Of a stretch of 64,000 bases of DNA, positions 1 to 8,609 are shown piece by piece. The notes under the pieces are model-generated. The model was not told the origin of the DNA and made no database searches. It saw nothing but the letters and a program-made list of their open reading frames with translations. The position numbers and the translations under genes were made by a program. Source of the stretch: Pannonibacter phragmitetus_B (GTDB lineage Bacteria; Pseudomonadota; Alphaproteobacteria; Rhizobiales; Stappiaceae); NCBI RefSeq assembly GCF_050510895.1, contig NZ_JBNINT010000001.1, positions 682,001-746,000 of the forward strand, written 5' to 3'. How positions within the stretch are numbered: position 1 is the stretch's first letter; each line of letters starts with the position of its first letter.

Positions 1-1944
1 CGTGCGTGATGCGGCGCCCTTGTCCATGACGCTCGCCACCAGCAGGTCCCGGCCGATCAGGAATTCGTCGCTTTCGGCGAAGGTGCGTGCGTCACCCTCG
101 TGGTCGAGGAAGGTGGGGCGAAGCATCGGCTCGTCAGCCGTCACTGCCGCATGCAGCACCGTGTAGAGGTACGGCAGCATGCGGTAGCGGAACTTGATCG
201 CATCACGGATGTGGTCCGTCACCTCCGGGAACATCCAGGGCTCGTTGACCGTGCGGTCGTCGTTCCAGGAATGGATGGTGAAGCGCGGATGGAAGATGCC
301 GTTCTGCACCCAGCGCACGAACAGCTCCGGCTCGGGACGCGGACCGGCAAAGCCGCCCACGTCGTGGCCGATGTTGTAGAGGCCGGAGAGCGACATGCCG
401 AGGCCCATGCGGGTGTTGTAGCGCACGGTCTCCCAGGCGGTACGGTTGTCACCAGACCAGGTCTGGGCATAACGCTGCAGCCCCGGTGCACCGGAACGGG
501 AGATGAGATAGGGGCGCACATCCGGCTGGTGGCGGACTTGTGCCTCGTAGCTGGCGCGGGTCATCAGCACCGGCATCAGCGGACGGATCAGGCCAATGTC
601 GATGGTCTCGCCAAAGCCGTTGCAGCGGGCGTGGCTGTCCCAGATCTCGTATTCGTTGTTGTCGTTCCAGGTGGAGTTGATGCCGTAGCCGAGCAGTTTC
701 TCGGTTACGTTCTGCTGCCACCAGGCAATGGTTTCCGGGTTGGTGAAGTCGAGGTGCGCGCCCTCGTCATCCCAGAACACCGAACGGGCGGGCGTGTCGC
801 TCTCGCTGTCGAGAACGAAGAGCTTCTTCGCCGTTACATCCGCGAACATCGGGTGGTCCTGCAGCAGGCAGGGCTTGATGTTGGCCGCAAGATGCAGACC
901 GGCGGCGGCGAACTTCGCCGACATGCCGGCCGGGTCCGGCACCTTGTCCGTGTTCCAGTTGAAGACGTAGCGCTTCAGCCCGATGGAGGTGTAGCCCGAG
1001 GACAGCTGGAAGCTGTCGCAGGGGATGTCATGCTCTTCCACCAGCCGGACAAAGCCCTCCAGCTGCTCCTGCGCGTTCGGAGCATCGGTGTAGTGCATCG
1101 TCGAGCCGGAATAGCCGATGGTCCACAGAGGCGGGAAGGCGGTGCCGCCGGTGAGGCGGACGTTGGCCTTGACCACATCCAGAACCGAGGGGCCCCAGCT
1201 CATGTAATAGTCGAGGTCGCCGTCTTCGGCGCGGTAGGCGCGGTAGGGCTTGTGGTAGTTGTCCAGCTCGTTGCCGAGATCGAACCAGCTGCCTGCCAGG
1301 TTGTCGTAGAAAATGCCGAAGGCGCCGGCCGAGGGTGTGCGGGTGATGCTGAAGGGCCAGTGCTTGTAGAGCGGGTCCGTCGAGCGGGCGTCATAGCCCA
1401 TGGCATCGAGGTTGCGCATTTCGAAGCGGCGGCCGGAACGCTCCACATCGCCTGACTTCTCACCAAGGCCGTAGACCCGCTCGCCGGTCTTGCGCAGCAG
1501 GAAATGGGCATGGGCGTGGGACTTCACGTCCAGCAGATAGGCGCCGGTCGGGCGGTCTTCGGCAAAGACGAGGAAACTGCCATCGGCCTGCTTCGCTTCC
1601 CACACGAAGGTAAGCGGCTTCGTGATGGTGAGGCGAAGCTTGTCCGTGGTGAGGACGATGCCTGCATCGCCATTGTCCGTCAGCTTGAAGGCCGGACAGG
1701 TGAAGCCGGAAAGGTCACGTCGCGAGCGGCCTTCCCACGGGGTTTCGCAAGGCGCGGCCGTGCCTTCCGGCTTGGGAGCCACGGTCCAGCTGCGGCCGAG
1801 GCGGAAGCCGCCGTTCTTGCGCAGCTGCACGCGGAACAGGGCGTCTTCCAGCACTTCCACGGTCATGACGTGGCGGCCTTCAATCGACAGCTCGATGCCA
1901 GCCTCGATGGAGCGGGTGAGAGTAAATGTCTCAAGCGTTTTCAT
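1..1944 (-). CDS. Glycoside hydrolase family 31 enzyme (3' end outside window)
   Basis: This frame runs from an ATG at 1944 off the left edge, giving 648 codons without a stop. It is a GH31 alpha-glycosidase, a retaining enzyme that cleaves terminal alpha-linked sugars. An N-terminal beta-sandwich precedes the TIM barrel. The nucleophile motif WNDNNE places the catalytic aspartate at about residue 428, and WSGDN places the acid/base aspartate at about 499, the usual spacing for the family. No signal peptide is visible, so it is probably cytoplasmic and acts on imported glycosides. It follows the TRAP permease gene by 15 bases and is probably its last operon member. The neighbouring uxuA suggests an alpha-glycoside containing a uronate, but this is inference. 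I see no sulfoquinovosidase-like substrate motif. Confidence 0.9.
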   Translation of the reverse strand, partial: MKTLETFTLTRSIEAGIELSIEGRHVMTVEVLEDALFRVQLRKNGGFRLGRSWTVAPKPEGTAAPCETPWEGRSRRDLSGFTCPAFKLTDNGDAGIVLTTDKLRLTITKPLTFVWEAKQADGSFLVFAEDRPTGAYLLDVKSHAHAHFLLRKTGERVYGLGEKSGDVERSGRRFEMRNLDAMGYDARSTDPLYKHWPFSITRTPSAGAFGIFYDNLAGSWFDLGNELDNYHKPYRAYRAEDGDLDYYMSWGPSVLDVVKANVRLTGGTAFPPLWTIGYSGSTMHYTDAPNAQEQLEGFVRLVEEHDIPCDSFQLSSGYTSIGLKRYVFNWNTDKVPDPAGMSAKFAAAGLHLAANIKPCLLQDHPMFADVTAKKLFVLDSESDTPARSVFWDDEGAHLDFTNPETIAWWQQNVTEKLLGYGINSTWNDNNEYEIWDSHARCNGFGETIDIGLIRPLMPVLMTRASYEAQVRHQPDVRPYLISRSGAPGLQRYAQTWSGDNRTAWETVRYNTRMGLGMSLSGLYNIGHDVGGFAGPRPEPELFVRWVQNGIFHPRFTIHSWNDDRTVNEPWMFPEVTDHIRDAIKFRYRMLPYLYTVLHAAVTADEPMLRPTFLDHEGDARTFAESDEFLIGRDLLVASVMDKGAASRT

Positions 1945-1959
1945 GAGATGTCTCCAGCG

Positions 1960-3273
1960 TCAGCCAGCATAACCCAGCAGCAGGCGCGGCAGCGCAAGGC
2001 TCAGGTCTGGAACGTAGGTGATCAGCAGCAGCACGGCGAGCTGCATGGCCATCATCGGCAGCAGCGGGCGGATGACGCGGGCGATGGACACCTTTGCGAC
2101 CGAACAGCCGACGAACAGCGCCGAGCCCACTGGCGGAGTGCAGATGCCGATGCACAGGTTGAAGGTCATCATCACGCCGAAATGCACCGGGTCCATGCCG
2201 AGGTCCTTCACCACCGGCAGGAAAATCGGCGTGAAGATCAGCAGTGCAGGCGTCATGTCCATGAACATGCCGACGATCAGCAGCGCAATGTTGATGATCA
2301 GCAGCAGCACCAGCGGATTGTCGGAGAGCGACAGCAGCAGGTCGGACACCGTGAAGGGAATATCGGCAAAGGCCATCACACGGGACATGGCGATGGAGCA
2401 GCCGATCATCAGCAGCACGATGGACGTTGTGACGGCCGACTCCAGGAAGATGCCCGGCAGATCCTTGAGGCCGATTTCGCGGTACCAGAAGAGCGCGAGG
2501 ATCAGCGTGTAGACTACGGCAACAGCGGAGGCTTCCGTGGCGGTGAAGGCGCCGCCGATGATGCCGCCCATGATGACGACGATGAGGCCCAGCGGCAGAA
2601 TTGCGTCACCGGTCTTGCCGGCCACTTCTTTCCAGCTCGGACGCGGCGCGACAGGGTAGCCGCGCTTCTTTGCCACGATGCCGGCGATGATCATGATGCC
2701 AAGGCCCATGAGAATGCCGGGCACGTAGCCTGCAACGAACAGCGCCGCGATCGAGGTGCCGCCAGAAATCAGCGAGTAGACGATGAAGGTGGTGGACGGC
2801 GGAATCAGCAGGCCGGTGGGGCATGAGGCGATGTTGACGGCTGCCGAGAAGGCCGGATCATAGCCTTCCTTCTTTTGCAGCGGAGACATCACGCCGCCAA
2901 CGGCAGCGGCAGCCGCCACGGCAGAGCCGGAGATGGCGCCGAACATCATGTTGGCCAGCACGTTGCAGTGGGCGAGCGAGCCCGGCAGGCGGCCACCAAG
3001 CACCTTGGCGAACTCGATGAGGCGCAGGGCGATGCCGCCGCGGTTCATGATGTTGCCAGCCAGAATGAAGAAGGGCACCGCCAGCAGGGTGAAGCTGTCG
3101 AGGCCCGAGGCCAGCTGCTGCGCCGTGTTGAAGATCGACTGGTCGTAGGTCAGGAAGAGGGTGAAGGTGACGACCGTTGCAATGCCGATGGCGAAGGCGA
3201 CAGGCACGCCAATGAACATCAGCAGAAAAAAGGCGCCAAACAGGGTGAGGGCGCTGATCAGTTCGCTTTCCAT
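1960..3273 (-). CDS. dctM: TRAP transporter large permease (DctM family)
   Basis: This 437-residue, strongly hydrophobic protein carries the DctM family pattern of about a dozen membrane helices, with the characteristic GVPVAFAIG segment near the N-terminus and a CTPPVGSALF segment near the C-terminus. It forms the sodium-driven channel of a tripartite TRAP transporter in the inner membrane. Six bases separate it from the small permease upstream, and GH31 follows 15 bases later, so the three are probably one transcript. The matching binding protein is encoded divergently at 4285. Together with UxuA, the context suggests hexuronate (glucuronate or galacturonate) uptake, which is inference. Confidence 0.93.
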   Translation of the reverse strand: MESELISALTLFGAFFLLMFIGVPVAFAIGIATVVTFTLFLTYDQSIFNTAQQLASGLDSFTLLAVPFFILAGNIMNRGGIALRLIEFAKVLGGRLPGSLAHCNVLANMMFGAISGSAVAAAAAVGGVMSPLQKKEGYDPAFSAAVNIASCPTGLLIPPSTTFIVYSLISGGTSIAALFVAGYVPGILMGLGIMIIAGIVAKKRGYPVAPRPSWKEVAGKTGDAILPLGLIVVIMGGIIGGAFTATEASAVAVVYTLILALFWYREIGLKDLPGIFLESAVTTSIVLLMIGCSIAMSRVMAFADIPFTVSDLLLSLSDNPLVLLLIINIALLIVGMFMDMTPALLIFTPIFLPVVKDLGMDPVHFGVMMTFNLCIGICTPPVGSALFVGCSVAKVSIARVIRPLLPMMAMQLAVLLLITYVPDLSLALPRLLLGYAG

Positions 3274-3279
3274 GATGGA

Positions 3280-3813
3280 TTATCCTTGGCCCTGGTCAGT
3301 GCCGGCAGTTGCATCGGCCTCAAGATCTTCAACGGGGTCATAGCGGCCGGTGATGAGGCCTGCTGCAAATTCGGCGCAGTAGAGCAGCATCATGCCGCCG
3401 GACAGAGGTACGGCAGCGTAGACATAGCCCATGGGCAGGCGCAGCGACGGGGTGACCTGACCGGAGGCGAGGGTCTTCTGCACAAGGGCAAGGCCGCCCT
3501 TGACCATCACGATGGCGGCAAAGGCCGCTATCAGTGCCGTCACGAGCAGGGCGAGAATGCGCGCGACCTTCGGGGAGGACATCTGCATCAGCACGTCGAT
3601 GGCCAGGTGCTTGCGCTGGCCAAGGGTGTAGGCGGCGCCGATCAGGCCAATCCACATGAACAGGAATCTTGCGGTCTCGTCCGTCAGGGTGCTGGGCGTG
3701 CCAAGAATGTAGCGCGACACCACCTGCCAGACGACGCAGGCGACCAGAACCGCAAAAACTGCGGCGATGAACAGGCCCAGAGCGTGGTCTACGCGGGCTT
3801 TCAGTGCATGCAT
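3280..3813 (-). CDS. dctQ: TRAP transporter small permease (DctQ family)
   Basis: This is a 177-residue protein with four predicted membrane segments and the DctQ signature region around TARFLFMWIGLIGAA, where the short loop and charged residues precede helix 2. DctQ proteins hold the large permease and help docking of the periplasmic binding protein. It is the first gene of the minus-strand transcript dctQ, dctM, GH31 that leaves the divergent promoter region shared with dctP. Its C-terminal tail is acidic and cytoplasmic. Confidence 0.9.
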   Translation of the reverse strand: MHALKARVDHALGLFIAAVFAVLVACVVWQVVSRYILGTPSTLTDETARFLFMWIGLIGAAYTLGQRKHLAIDVLMQMSSPKVARILALLVTALIAAFAAIVMVKGGLALVQKTLASGQVTPSLRLPMGYVYAAVPLSGGMMLLYCAEFAAGLITGRYDPVEDLEADATAGTDQGQG

Positions 3814-4101
3814 GGCTGCATGTCCTCCTCGTGGGGCAGGCAGCCTGCCCCGGTTTCCTCCCGGGACCTTTTGTGTCCCGGCCTGCCTTTCAATCTTGGT
3901 CTGCCGGTTTGCCTCACCGGTTGTCCGCTTGCCGGCATTTTGTCCTTGCCCTGATGAGCAAACTGGACCTGCGGCGCTTTGATGCGGTGGTTCATACCGC
4001 TTCTGCTGACAACTGTCCGAGTGTCGAAAACCACAGACAATGCCCGGAAAAGAGGCGTTTTGCCCCTTTATCCGGCTGGCCAGAGAAAGCCTATTTCCGG
4101 T

Positions 4102-4191
4102 AATTGGTCAACCAATTTTCAAAATCGGTTGACATTGGCTGTGCTTTGACGAAATTTCTGGTCGCGCGCCGGGCCTTTTTGATCAACCAAT
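4102..4191. promoter_or_regulatory. UxuR/ExuR-type GntR operators and divergent promoter
   Basis: Site 1 at 4102-4117 reads AATTGGT-CA-ACCAATT, a perfect palindrome apart from the two central bases, and matches the known UxuR/ExuR operator form (AATTGGT-TA-ACCAATT-like). Site 2 at about 4178-4191 reads TTGAT-CA-ACCAA, one arm diverged. A TTGACA at 4129-4134 with an AAATTT-like -10 about 17 bases later would serve dctP and lies between the two sites, so repressor bound at both would bracket the promoter. The rest of the gap (3814-4101) shows no gene and no other clear signal. Confidence 0.72.
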
Positions 4192-4284
4192 CTGGTCGGA
4201 GGGTGCCGCCGGTTTCCGATGTGGCCGGCAGGGGAGGTTCCTCGCCGCGCGCATCCTTCAAGTATCATCGGGAGGTAATTTGAC

Positions 4285-5265
4285 ATGCGTATGACCTATC
4301 GTCTCGGCGCGCTGGCTGGTGCAGCCCTGCTGGCTTTTTCCGCAACTGCCGACGCCCGCACCCTGAAGCTCAACCACAACAACCCGGAAGACCATCCGCT
4401 GCACAAGTCGATGGAATTCATGGCCAAGCGCGTGGATGAACTGACCAACGGCGATCTCAAGATCCGCGTCTATGCGAATGCGCAGCTGGGCAACCAGCGC
4501 GAATCCATGGAAATGCTGCAGAACGGTTCGCTCGACATGGCCCGCTCCAACGCCAGCGAGCTGGAAGCCTTCGACGAATCCTACACCCCGTTGAACCTGC
4601 CGTTCCTGTTCAAGGATGAAGAGCACGCCTACAAGGTGTTCTCGGGCGAGATCGGTACCGACATCCTCGAGTCCTCGAAGGACAAGGGCTTCATCGGCAT
4701 CGCCTATTACGTCGAAGGCGCACGTTCCTTCTATGCGAACAAAGAAATCAAGACTCCGGCCGACCTGAAGGGCATGAAGATCCGCGTTCAGCCGAGCCCG
4801 ACCGCGATCCGCATGGTCGAGCTGCTGGGTGCAAGCCCGACCCCGATTGCCTATGGCGAGCTGTACAGCGCTCTGCAGCAGGGCGTGGTTGACGGTGCCG
4901 AGAACAATCCGCTGGCACTGACCACCGCCCGTCACGGTGAAATCGCCAAGATCTTCTCCGAAGACGAGCACACCATGGTTCCGTCCGTCGTGCTGGTCTC
5001 CACCCAGACCTGGGACAGCCTGTCTGACGCCGAAAAGGCTGCTCTGAAGCAGGCTGCGCATGAGTCCATGGACCTGCACCGCACCAGCTGGAACGAGCAG
5101 GTTGCCGCTGGCAAGGCGCAGGCTGAAAAGGAAATGGGCGTGAAGTTCGTGGCTGTCGAGAAGGCTCCGTTCGCCGAAGCTGTGAAGCCGATGATCGAAG
5201 AGGCTTCTGCCAAGTCTCCGCGCGTTGCTGACCTCATCAAGCGCATTCAGGCCGCTGGCGAGTGA
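4285..5265 (+). CDS. dctP: TRAP transporter substrate-binding protein (DctP family), probable hexuronate binder
   Basis: This 326-residue periplasmic protein starts with a Sec signal peptide (about 24 residues, cleavage near SATADA). The DctP fold follows, including KGMKIRVQPSP, where Arg at about 167 is the family residue that forms the salt bridge with the ligand carboxylate. An ideal GGGAGG ribosome site lies before the ATG. It is transcribed divergently from dctQM and is followed by a strong terminator, so it can be expressed at a higher level than the permeases. Mannonate dehydratase and a UxuR-like regulator downstream suggest glucuronate or galacturonate as ligand; this is inference. 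Confidence 0.92.
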   Translation: MRMTYRLGALAGAALLAFSATADARTLKLNHNNPEDHPLHKSMEFMAKRVDELTNGDLKIRVYANAQLGNQRESMEMLQNGSLDMARSNASELEAFDESYTPLNLPFLFKDEEHAYKVFSGEIGTDILESSKDKGFIGIAYYVEGARSFYANKEIKTPADLKGMKIRVQPSPTAIRMVELLGASPTPIAYGELYSALQQGVVDGAENNPLALTTARHGEIAKIFSEDEHTMVPSVVLVSTQTWDSLSDAEKAALKQAAHESMDLHRTSWNEQVAAGKAQAEKEMGVKFVAVEKAPFAEAVKPMIEEASAKSPRVADLIKRIQAAGE

Positions 5266-5273
5266 CACAACCG

Positions 5274-5311
5274 GAATCCGGGTGCCCTGCACCCGGATTC
5301 TTCTTATGTTT
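5274..5311 (+). terminator. Rho-independent terminator after dctP
   Basis: An 11-bp perfect stem (5274-5284 pairs with 5290-5300) has a five-base loop and is followed by a T-rich stretch (TTCTTATGTTT). It sits 9 bases after the dctP stop and separates dctP from the regulator gene. Confidence 0.85.
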
Positions 5312-5449
5312 CAGGGGAAGGTGTGTTGCGGTGCTACATCCTGCAGTTGACGTAAGGTAGCGGTTTGCAAGACACTTGAGCGATGAAGCAGACCGGCAGG
5401 AGGAGCAGGGCCATAGGTATGGGTCCTTGACGCCGGATGGAGGAATAAG

Positions 5450-6199
5450 ATGATCGAGGCATCCGGCAGGCGGCGCTACGAGGAGGTGGCGGAGGCCTTG
5501 CGGCGGGAGCTGGCCGAGGGAAACTATCAGCCCGGCGACCGCATGAAGCCCGAGCGGCAGATTTCAGACGAGCTGGGTGTTTCGCGCTCAATCGTGCGTG
5601 AGGCAATCCTGAGGCTCGAAATCGAAGGCCTTGTCGATGTGCGCAAGGGCTCCGGCACCTATGTGGTGAAGGTTCCCGCCGGTGACGACACCGGCACGCG
5701 CGGAGACATCGGACCTTTCGAGTTGCTGCAGGCGCGGCAGGTGCTGGAAAGCTCCATCGCTGCCTTCGCAGCCACAACGGTGACCAAGGCCGACATTCTG
5801 CGCCTGCGCGAGGCGATGGAAATGGAACGCCGGGCCATCGCAGAAGACACGGGCGACTATTCCGGCGACGAGCTGTTCCATCATCTCATTGCCGAAGCCA
5901 CCCAGAACAGCGTGCTGGTCGACATGATCGACGAGTTGTGGCGCAAGCGCGAACAAAGCCCCATGTGGGCCCGCCTGCATGCGCGCATTTTCGACCGGAC
6001 CTACCGGCACCGCTGGCTGGAAGATCATCAGGCGATCCTCACCGCCCTGCAGTGCCGCGACCCGCGTGCGGCCCGCCAGGCGATGTGGCAGCACCTTGAA
6101 AACGTGCGCCAAACCCTGATGGAACTGTCCGATGTGGATGACCCGCAGTTCGATGGCTATCTGTTTGACAGCCGCCCCGCCGCAGCCGCCGTTTCCTGA
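5450..6199 (+). CDS. FadR-subfamily GntR transcriptional regulator, UxuR/ExuR-like
   Basis: This 249-residue protein has an N-terminal winged helix-turn-helix (about residues 8-76, with the typical PGDRMKPERQISDELGVSR region) and a C-terminal FCD ligand domain. The arrangement and the motif KPERQISDELGVSR are those of UxuR/ExuR-type repressors that respond to hexuronate intermediates. It sits between dctP and uxuA. The palindromes at 4102-4191 are good candidate operators. I expect derepression of dctQM-GH31, dctP and possibly uxuA when the inducer is present; this is inference. Confidence 0.88.
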   Translation: MIEASGRRRYEEVAEALRRELAEGNYQPGDRMKPERQISDELGVSRSIVREAILRLEIEGLVDVRKGSGTYVVKVPAGDDTGTRGDIGPFELLQARQVLESSIAAFAATTVTKADILRLREAMEMERRAIAEDTGDYSGDELFHHLIAEATQNSVLVDMIDELWRKREQSPMWARLHARIFDRTYRHRWLEDHQAILTALQCRDPRAARQAMWQHLENVRQTLMELSDVDDPQFDGYLFDSRPAAAAVS

Positions 6200-6358
6200 G
6201 GGCGGTATGGCCGGGGCAGGAGTGAAGTACTGACGAAGGGCATTTGCCCGGCAACCCAAGTTTCCAGCCGGAGTTCCATTTGCTTGCGGCCACGCAAGGC
6301 TGGCAGTCCGGCTCCCGCCCCAAAAGACCCCAACCGCCTCCAATTGAGGAAACCCATC

Positions 6359-7519
6359 ATGGAACAGACATGGCGCTGGTTCGGCCCGGCCGATCCCGTC
6401 TCGCTCGCAGATATCCGTCAGGCAGGTGCCACTGGCATCGTCTCCGCCCTGCATGACCAGCCGAATGGCACGGTCTGGCCGGTGGAGCGCATTCTTGAGC
6501 GCAAGGCCATGATCGAAGCAGCCGGGCTCACCTGGTCGGTGGTCGAGAGCATTCCGATCCATGAGGACATCAAGACTGCTGCGCCGGGCTGGGAGCGTTA
6601 TGCCGAAGCCTGGGTGGCGAGCATGGTGAACCTTGCCCGCTGCGGCATCCGGACCATTTGCTACAACTTCATGCCGGTGATCGACTGGACCCGTACAGAT
6701 CTGGCCTTCGAGCTGCCGGATGGTGCGCGCTGCCTTCGCTTTGATGCTGATGCCTTCGCGGCCTTTGATCTGTTCATCCTGAAGCGCGAAGGCGCAGAGG
6801 CTGAATACAGCGCGCAGGAAATCGAACAGGCCCGCGCCGCCCATGCCGCCATGAGCGAAGCTGATGTGGCCAAGCTGATGGCCAACATCATCGCCGGCCT
6901 GCCGGGCGCCGAAGAGAGCTATTCGCTCGACAGCTTCCGCGCCCGCCTTGCTACTTACGCTGAAGTCGATGCGGACCGCCTGCGTGCCAACCTTGCTGCC
7001 TTCCTGAAGATCGTGGTGCCGGTGGCCGAGAAGGAAGGCGTCGTGCTCGCCATCCATCCTGACGATCCGCCGCGTCCGCTGTTCGGTCTGCCGCGTGTGG
7101 TCTCCACCGCCGCCGACATGAAGGCGATTGCGGAGATGGTGGACAGCCCCTCCAACGGTTTCACCTTCTGCACCGGCTCTTACGGTGTGCGGCCGGACAA
7201 CAATCTGGTCGAAATGTTCGAAACCCATGCAGACCGGGTGCATTTCCTGCATCTGCGCACCACCAAGCGGGAGGCTGATCCGCGCAGCTTCCATGAAGCC
7301 GCTCACCTCGACGGTGACGTGGACATGGTGGCAGTGATCAAGGCCGTGCTTCTGGCGGAGCGCCGCCGTGGTGTCGAATTGCCGATGCGTCCTGACCATG
7401 GGCATCAGCTGCTGGATGACCTGCGCAAGACCTCCAATCCCGGCTATCCGGCCATTGGCCGCCTGCGCGGCCTGGCCGAGTTGCGCGGCGTGGAGCACGC
7501 CATCCGCGCCTTTATCTGA
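6359..7519 (+). CDS. uxuA: Mannonate dehydratase
   Basis: This 386-residue protein catalyses D-mannonate to 2-keto-3-deoxy-D-gluconate in the glucuronate branch of hexuronate catabolism. Family hallmarks are visible: an N-terminal WRWFGP segment, the VVESIPIHEDIK and CYNFMPVIDWTRTD motifs, AIHPDDPPRPLFGLPR, NGFTFCTGS and a C-terminal MRPDHGHQLLDD. The His and Cys residues in these motifs are the usual metal and active-site positions. The start at 6359 is chosen because the conserved N-terminus begins there and a GAGGA site lies about 8 bases upstream; earlier in-frame starts would add unrelated residues. The gene ends with a strong terminator. UxuB and the KDG kinase are not in this window. 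Confidence 0.95.
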   Translation: MEQTWRWFGPADPVSLADIRQAGATGIVSALHDQPNGTVWPVERILERKAMIEAAGLTWSVVESIPIHEDIKTAAPGWERYAEAWVASMVNLARCGIRTICYNFMPVIDWTRTDLAFELPDGARCLRFDADAFAAFDLFILKREGAEAEYSAQEIEQARAAHAAMSEADVAKLMANIIAGLPGAEESYSLDSFRARLATYAEVDADRLRANLAAFLKIVVPVAEKEGVVLAIHPDDPPRPLFGLPRVVSTAADMKAIAEMVDSPSNGFTFCTGSYGVRPDNNLVEMFETHADRVHFLHLRTTKREADPRSFHEAAHLDGDVDMVAVIKAVLLAERRRGVELPMRPDHGHQLLDDLRKTSNPGYPAIGRLRGLAELRGVEHAIRAFI

Positions 7520-7544
7520 CCTGTTGCGCCGGAGCATGAACGCC

Positions 7545-7578
7545 AAAGGCCGGGCAGTGATGCCCGGCCTTTGTGTTT
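7545..7578 (+). terminator. Rho-independent terminator after uxuA
   Basis: A 12-bp perfect stem (7545-7556 with 7561-7572), a GTGA loop and a following TTTGTGTTT tract lie 25 bases after the uxuA stop. The A-rich left flank suggests that it could also act on transcripts arriving from the right. Confidence 0.88.
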
Positions 7579-7608
7579 GAAAGGTTGATGTAGGTATATA
7601 ATATTTCA

Positions 7609-7741
7609 TCATGCCATGACTTGATCATGGCATCTACCCCGTTTCATCAAGACTTGATAAGTGAGATTAAATTCGCAGTCTGATAGGGTTATTTCTGGTT
7701 TTCTGCGATGGAATGGATGCCATGATCAAGTCATGGCATGA
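7609..7741. repeat. 133-bp element bounded by inverted 26-bp near-palindromes (REPIN/MITE-like)
   Basis: The segment 7609-7634 is an exact inverted copy of 7716-7741 (26 bp). Each arm is itself a hairpin: ATGCCATGA and TCATGGCAT separated by five bases. A third palindrome, ATCAAG-A-CTTGAT, lies at about 7646-7658 between them and shares the CTTGA core. The interior is AT-richer than the flanks and has no reading frame of interest. The element sits in the gap between the convergent uxuA and phosphatase genes, the usual place for REP-type doublets. It could instead be a tandem operator array. Copy number elsewhere is unknown. Confidence 0.6.
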
Positions 7742-7774
7742 CGGATGTATGCGGAAGTTCTGCGAAAGCTTACG

Positions 7775-8578
7775 TCACACCTGCGCCAACGCCCAGATAT
7801 CGTCCTTTGCCCCGGGTCCTGCCGCGATGACCGGGGCGCCCTTGCCGAGGCCGAAGGCGGTGGCGGGGAAGGGCTCGTGGAAGCCTCCGGCTTCCTTGAC
7901 GAGGCAGAAGCCAGCCATGCAGTCCCAGGCGTGCATGTAGGGCTCGTAGAAGCCGACGAGCCGGCCTGCCGAAACATAGGCCAGCATCAGCGCACCCGAG
8001 CCGTTGCGGATCATGTTGCCGCCCCTTGCGGTCAGCGCCGTGACGATTGCCCCGGTGCGCTCCGGCGTCACATGGCTGTTGCTGCTGATGCCGGTGAGGC
8101 CGTTCTGCATGGTGCGGGACGGGTCAAGCTTCAGGGGCTTGCCGTTGAGCGTCGTGCCATGGCCTTCGGCGGCGGCATAAGTCTCCTGCAGGACAGGTGC
8201 CAGGATGACGCCCACCACGGGCGCACCATCGCGGGCAACGGCAATGGAGACGCACCAGGTCGGCATGCCGTTGACGAAGGGCGCTGTGCCGTCGATCGGG
8301 TCCACTACCCACGTATAGGGCGAAGTGCCCTCCGTCTGGCCATACTCTTCGCCGAGGAAACCATCTTCCGGGAAGCTGGCTGCGACCCTTTCGCGGATGA
8401 GCTTTTCGACATTGCGGTCGGCGATGGAGACCACGTCCTGAAGGTTCGCCTTGGTCTCGATCACCAGCGTCCCTCGCCGGTTGAAATAGTCGAGCGCAAG
8501 GGCGGCGGCTTCGGTTGCAATCACTTTGGCCAGTTCGAAGCGGGCGGTGACGGCGGCGGAATGCGTGTCGGCGGTCAT
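7775..8578 (-). CDS. Inositol monophosphatase-family phosphatase
   Basis: This 267-residue enzyme of the IMPase/histidinol-phosphatase superfamily shows all metal-binding motifs: GEE near residue 70, WVVDPIDGT near 85-93 and HAWDCMAG near the C-terminus. Members are magnesium-dependent phosphomonoesterases. The ATG at 8578 is preferred because the conserved N-terminal helix starts just after it. In the sequence as given, this frame is joined to the upstream ATPase by a single-base loss (see that entry), but it should be an independent gene. As the last gene of an AfuABC-like operon it would dephosphorylate an imported phosphorylated compound; this role is inference. Confidence 0.88.
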   Translation of the reverse strand: MTADTHSAAVTARFELAKVIATEAAALALDYFNRRGTLVIETKANLQDVVSIADRNVEKLIRERVAASFPEDGFLGEEYGQTEGTSPYTWVVDPIDGTAPFVNGMPTWCVSIAVARDGAPVVGVILAPVLQETYAAAEGHGTTLNGKPLKLDPSRTMQNGLTGISSNSHVTPERTGAIVTALTARGGNMIRNGSGALMLAYVSAGRLVGFYEPYMHAWDCMAGFCLVKEAGGFHEPFPATAFGLGKGAPVIAAGPGAKDDIWALAQV

Positions 8579-8609
8579 TTCAGGGAAACCATCCTTATGC
8601 TGGGCAGGA

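Noticed and set aside
5588..7612. Long open frame antisense to the GntR regulator and uxuA (about 670 codons)
   Set aside because: It lacks domain-like sequence, is arginine/histidine-rich and mirrors two well-conserved genes in high-GC DNA. The same applies to the many other long antisense frames, such as 100-2826 and 62348-63907.
7609..7741. Conventional Rho-independent terminator for uxuA or the phosphatase
   Set aside because: A better terminator with a T tract already sits at 7545-7578, and the inverted arms are too far apart and lack T runs.
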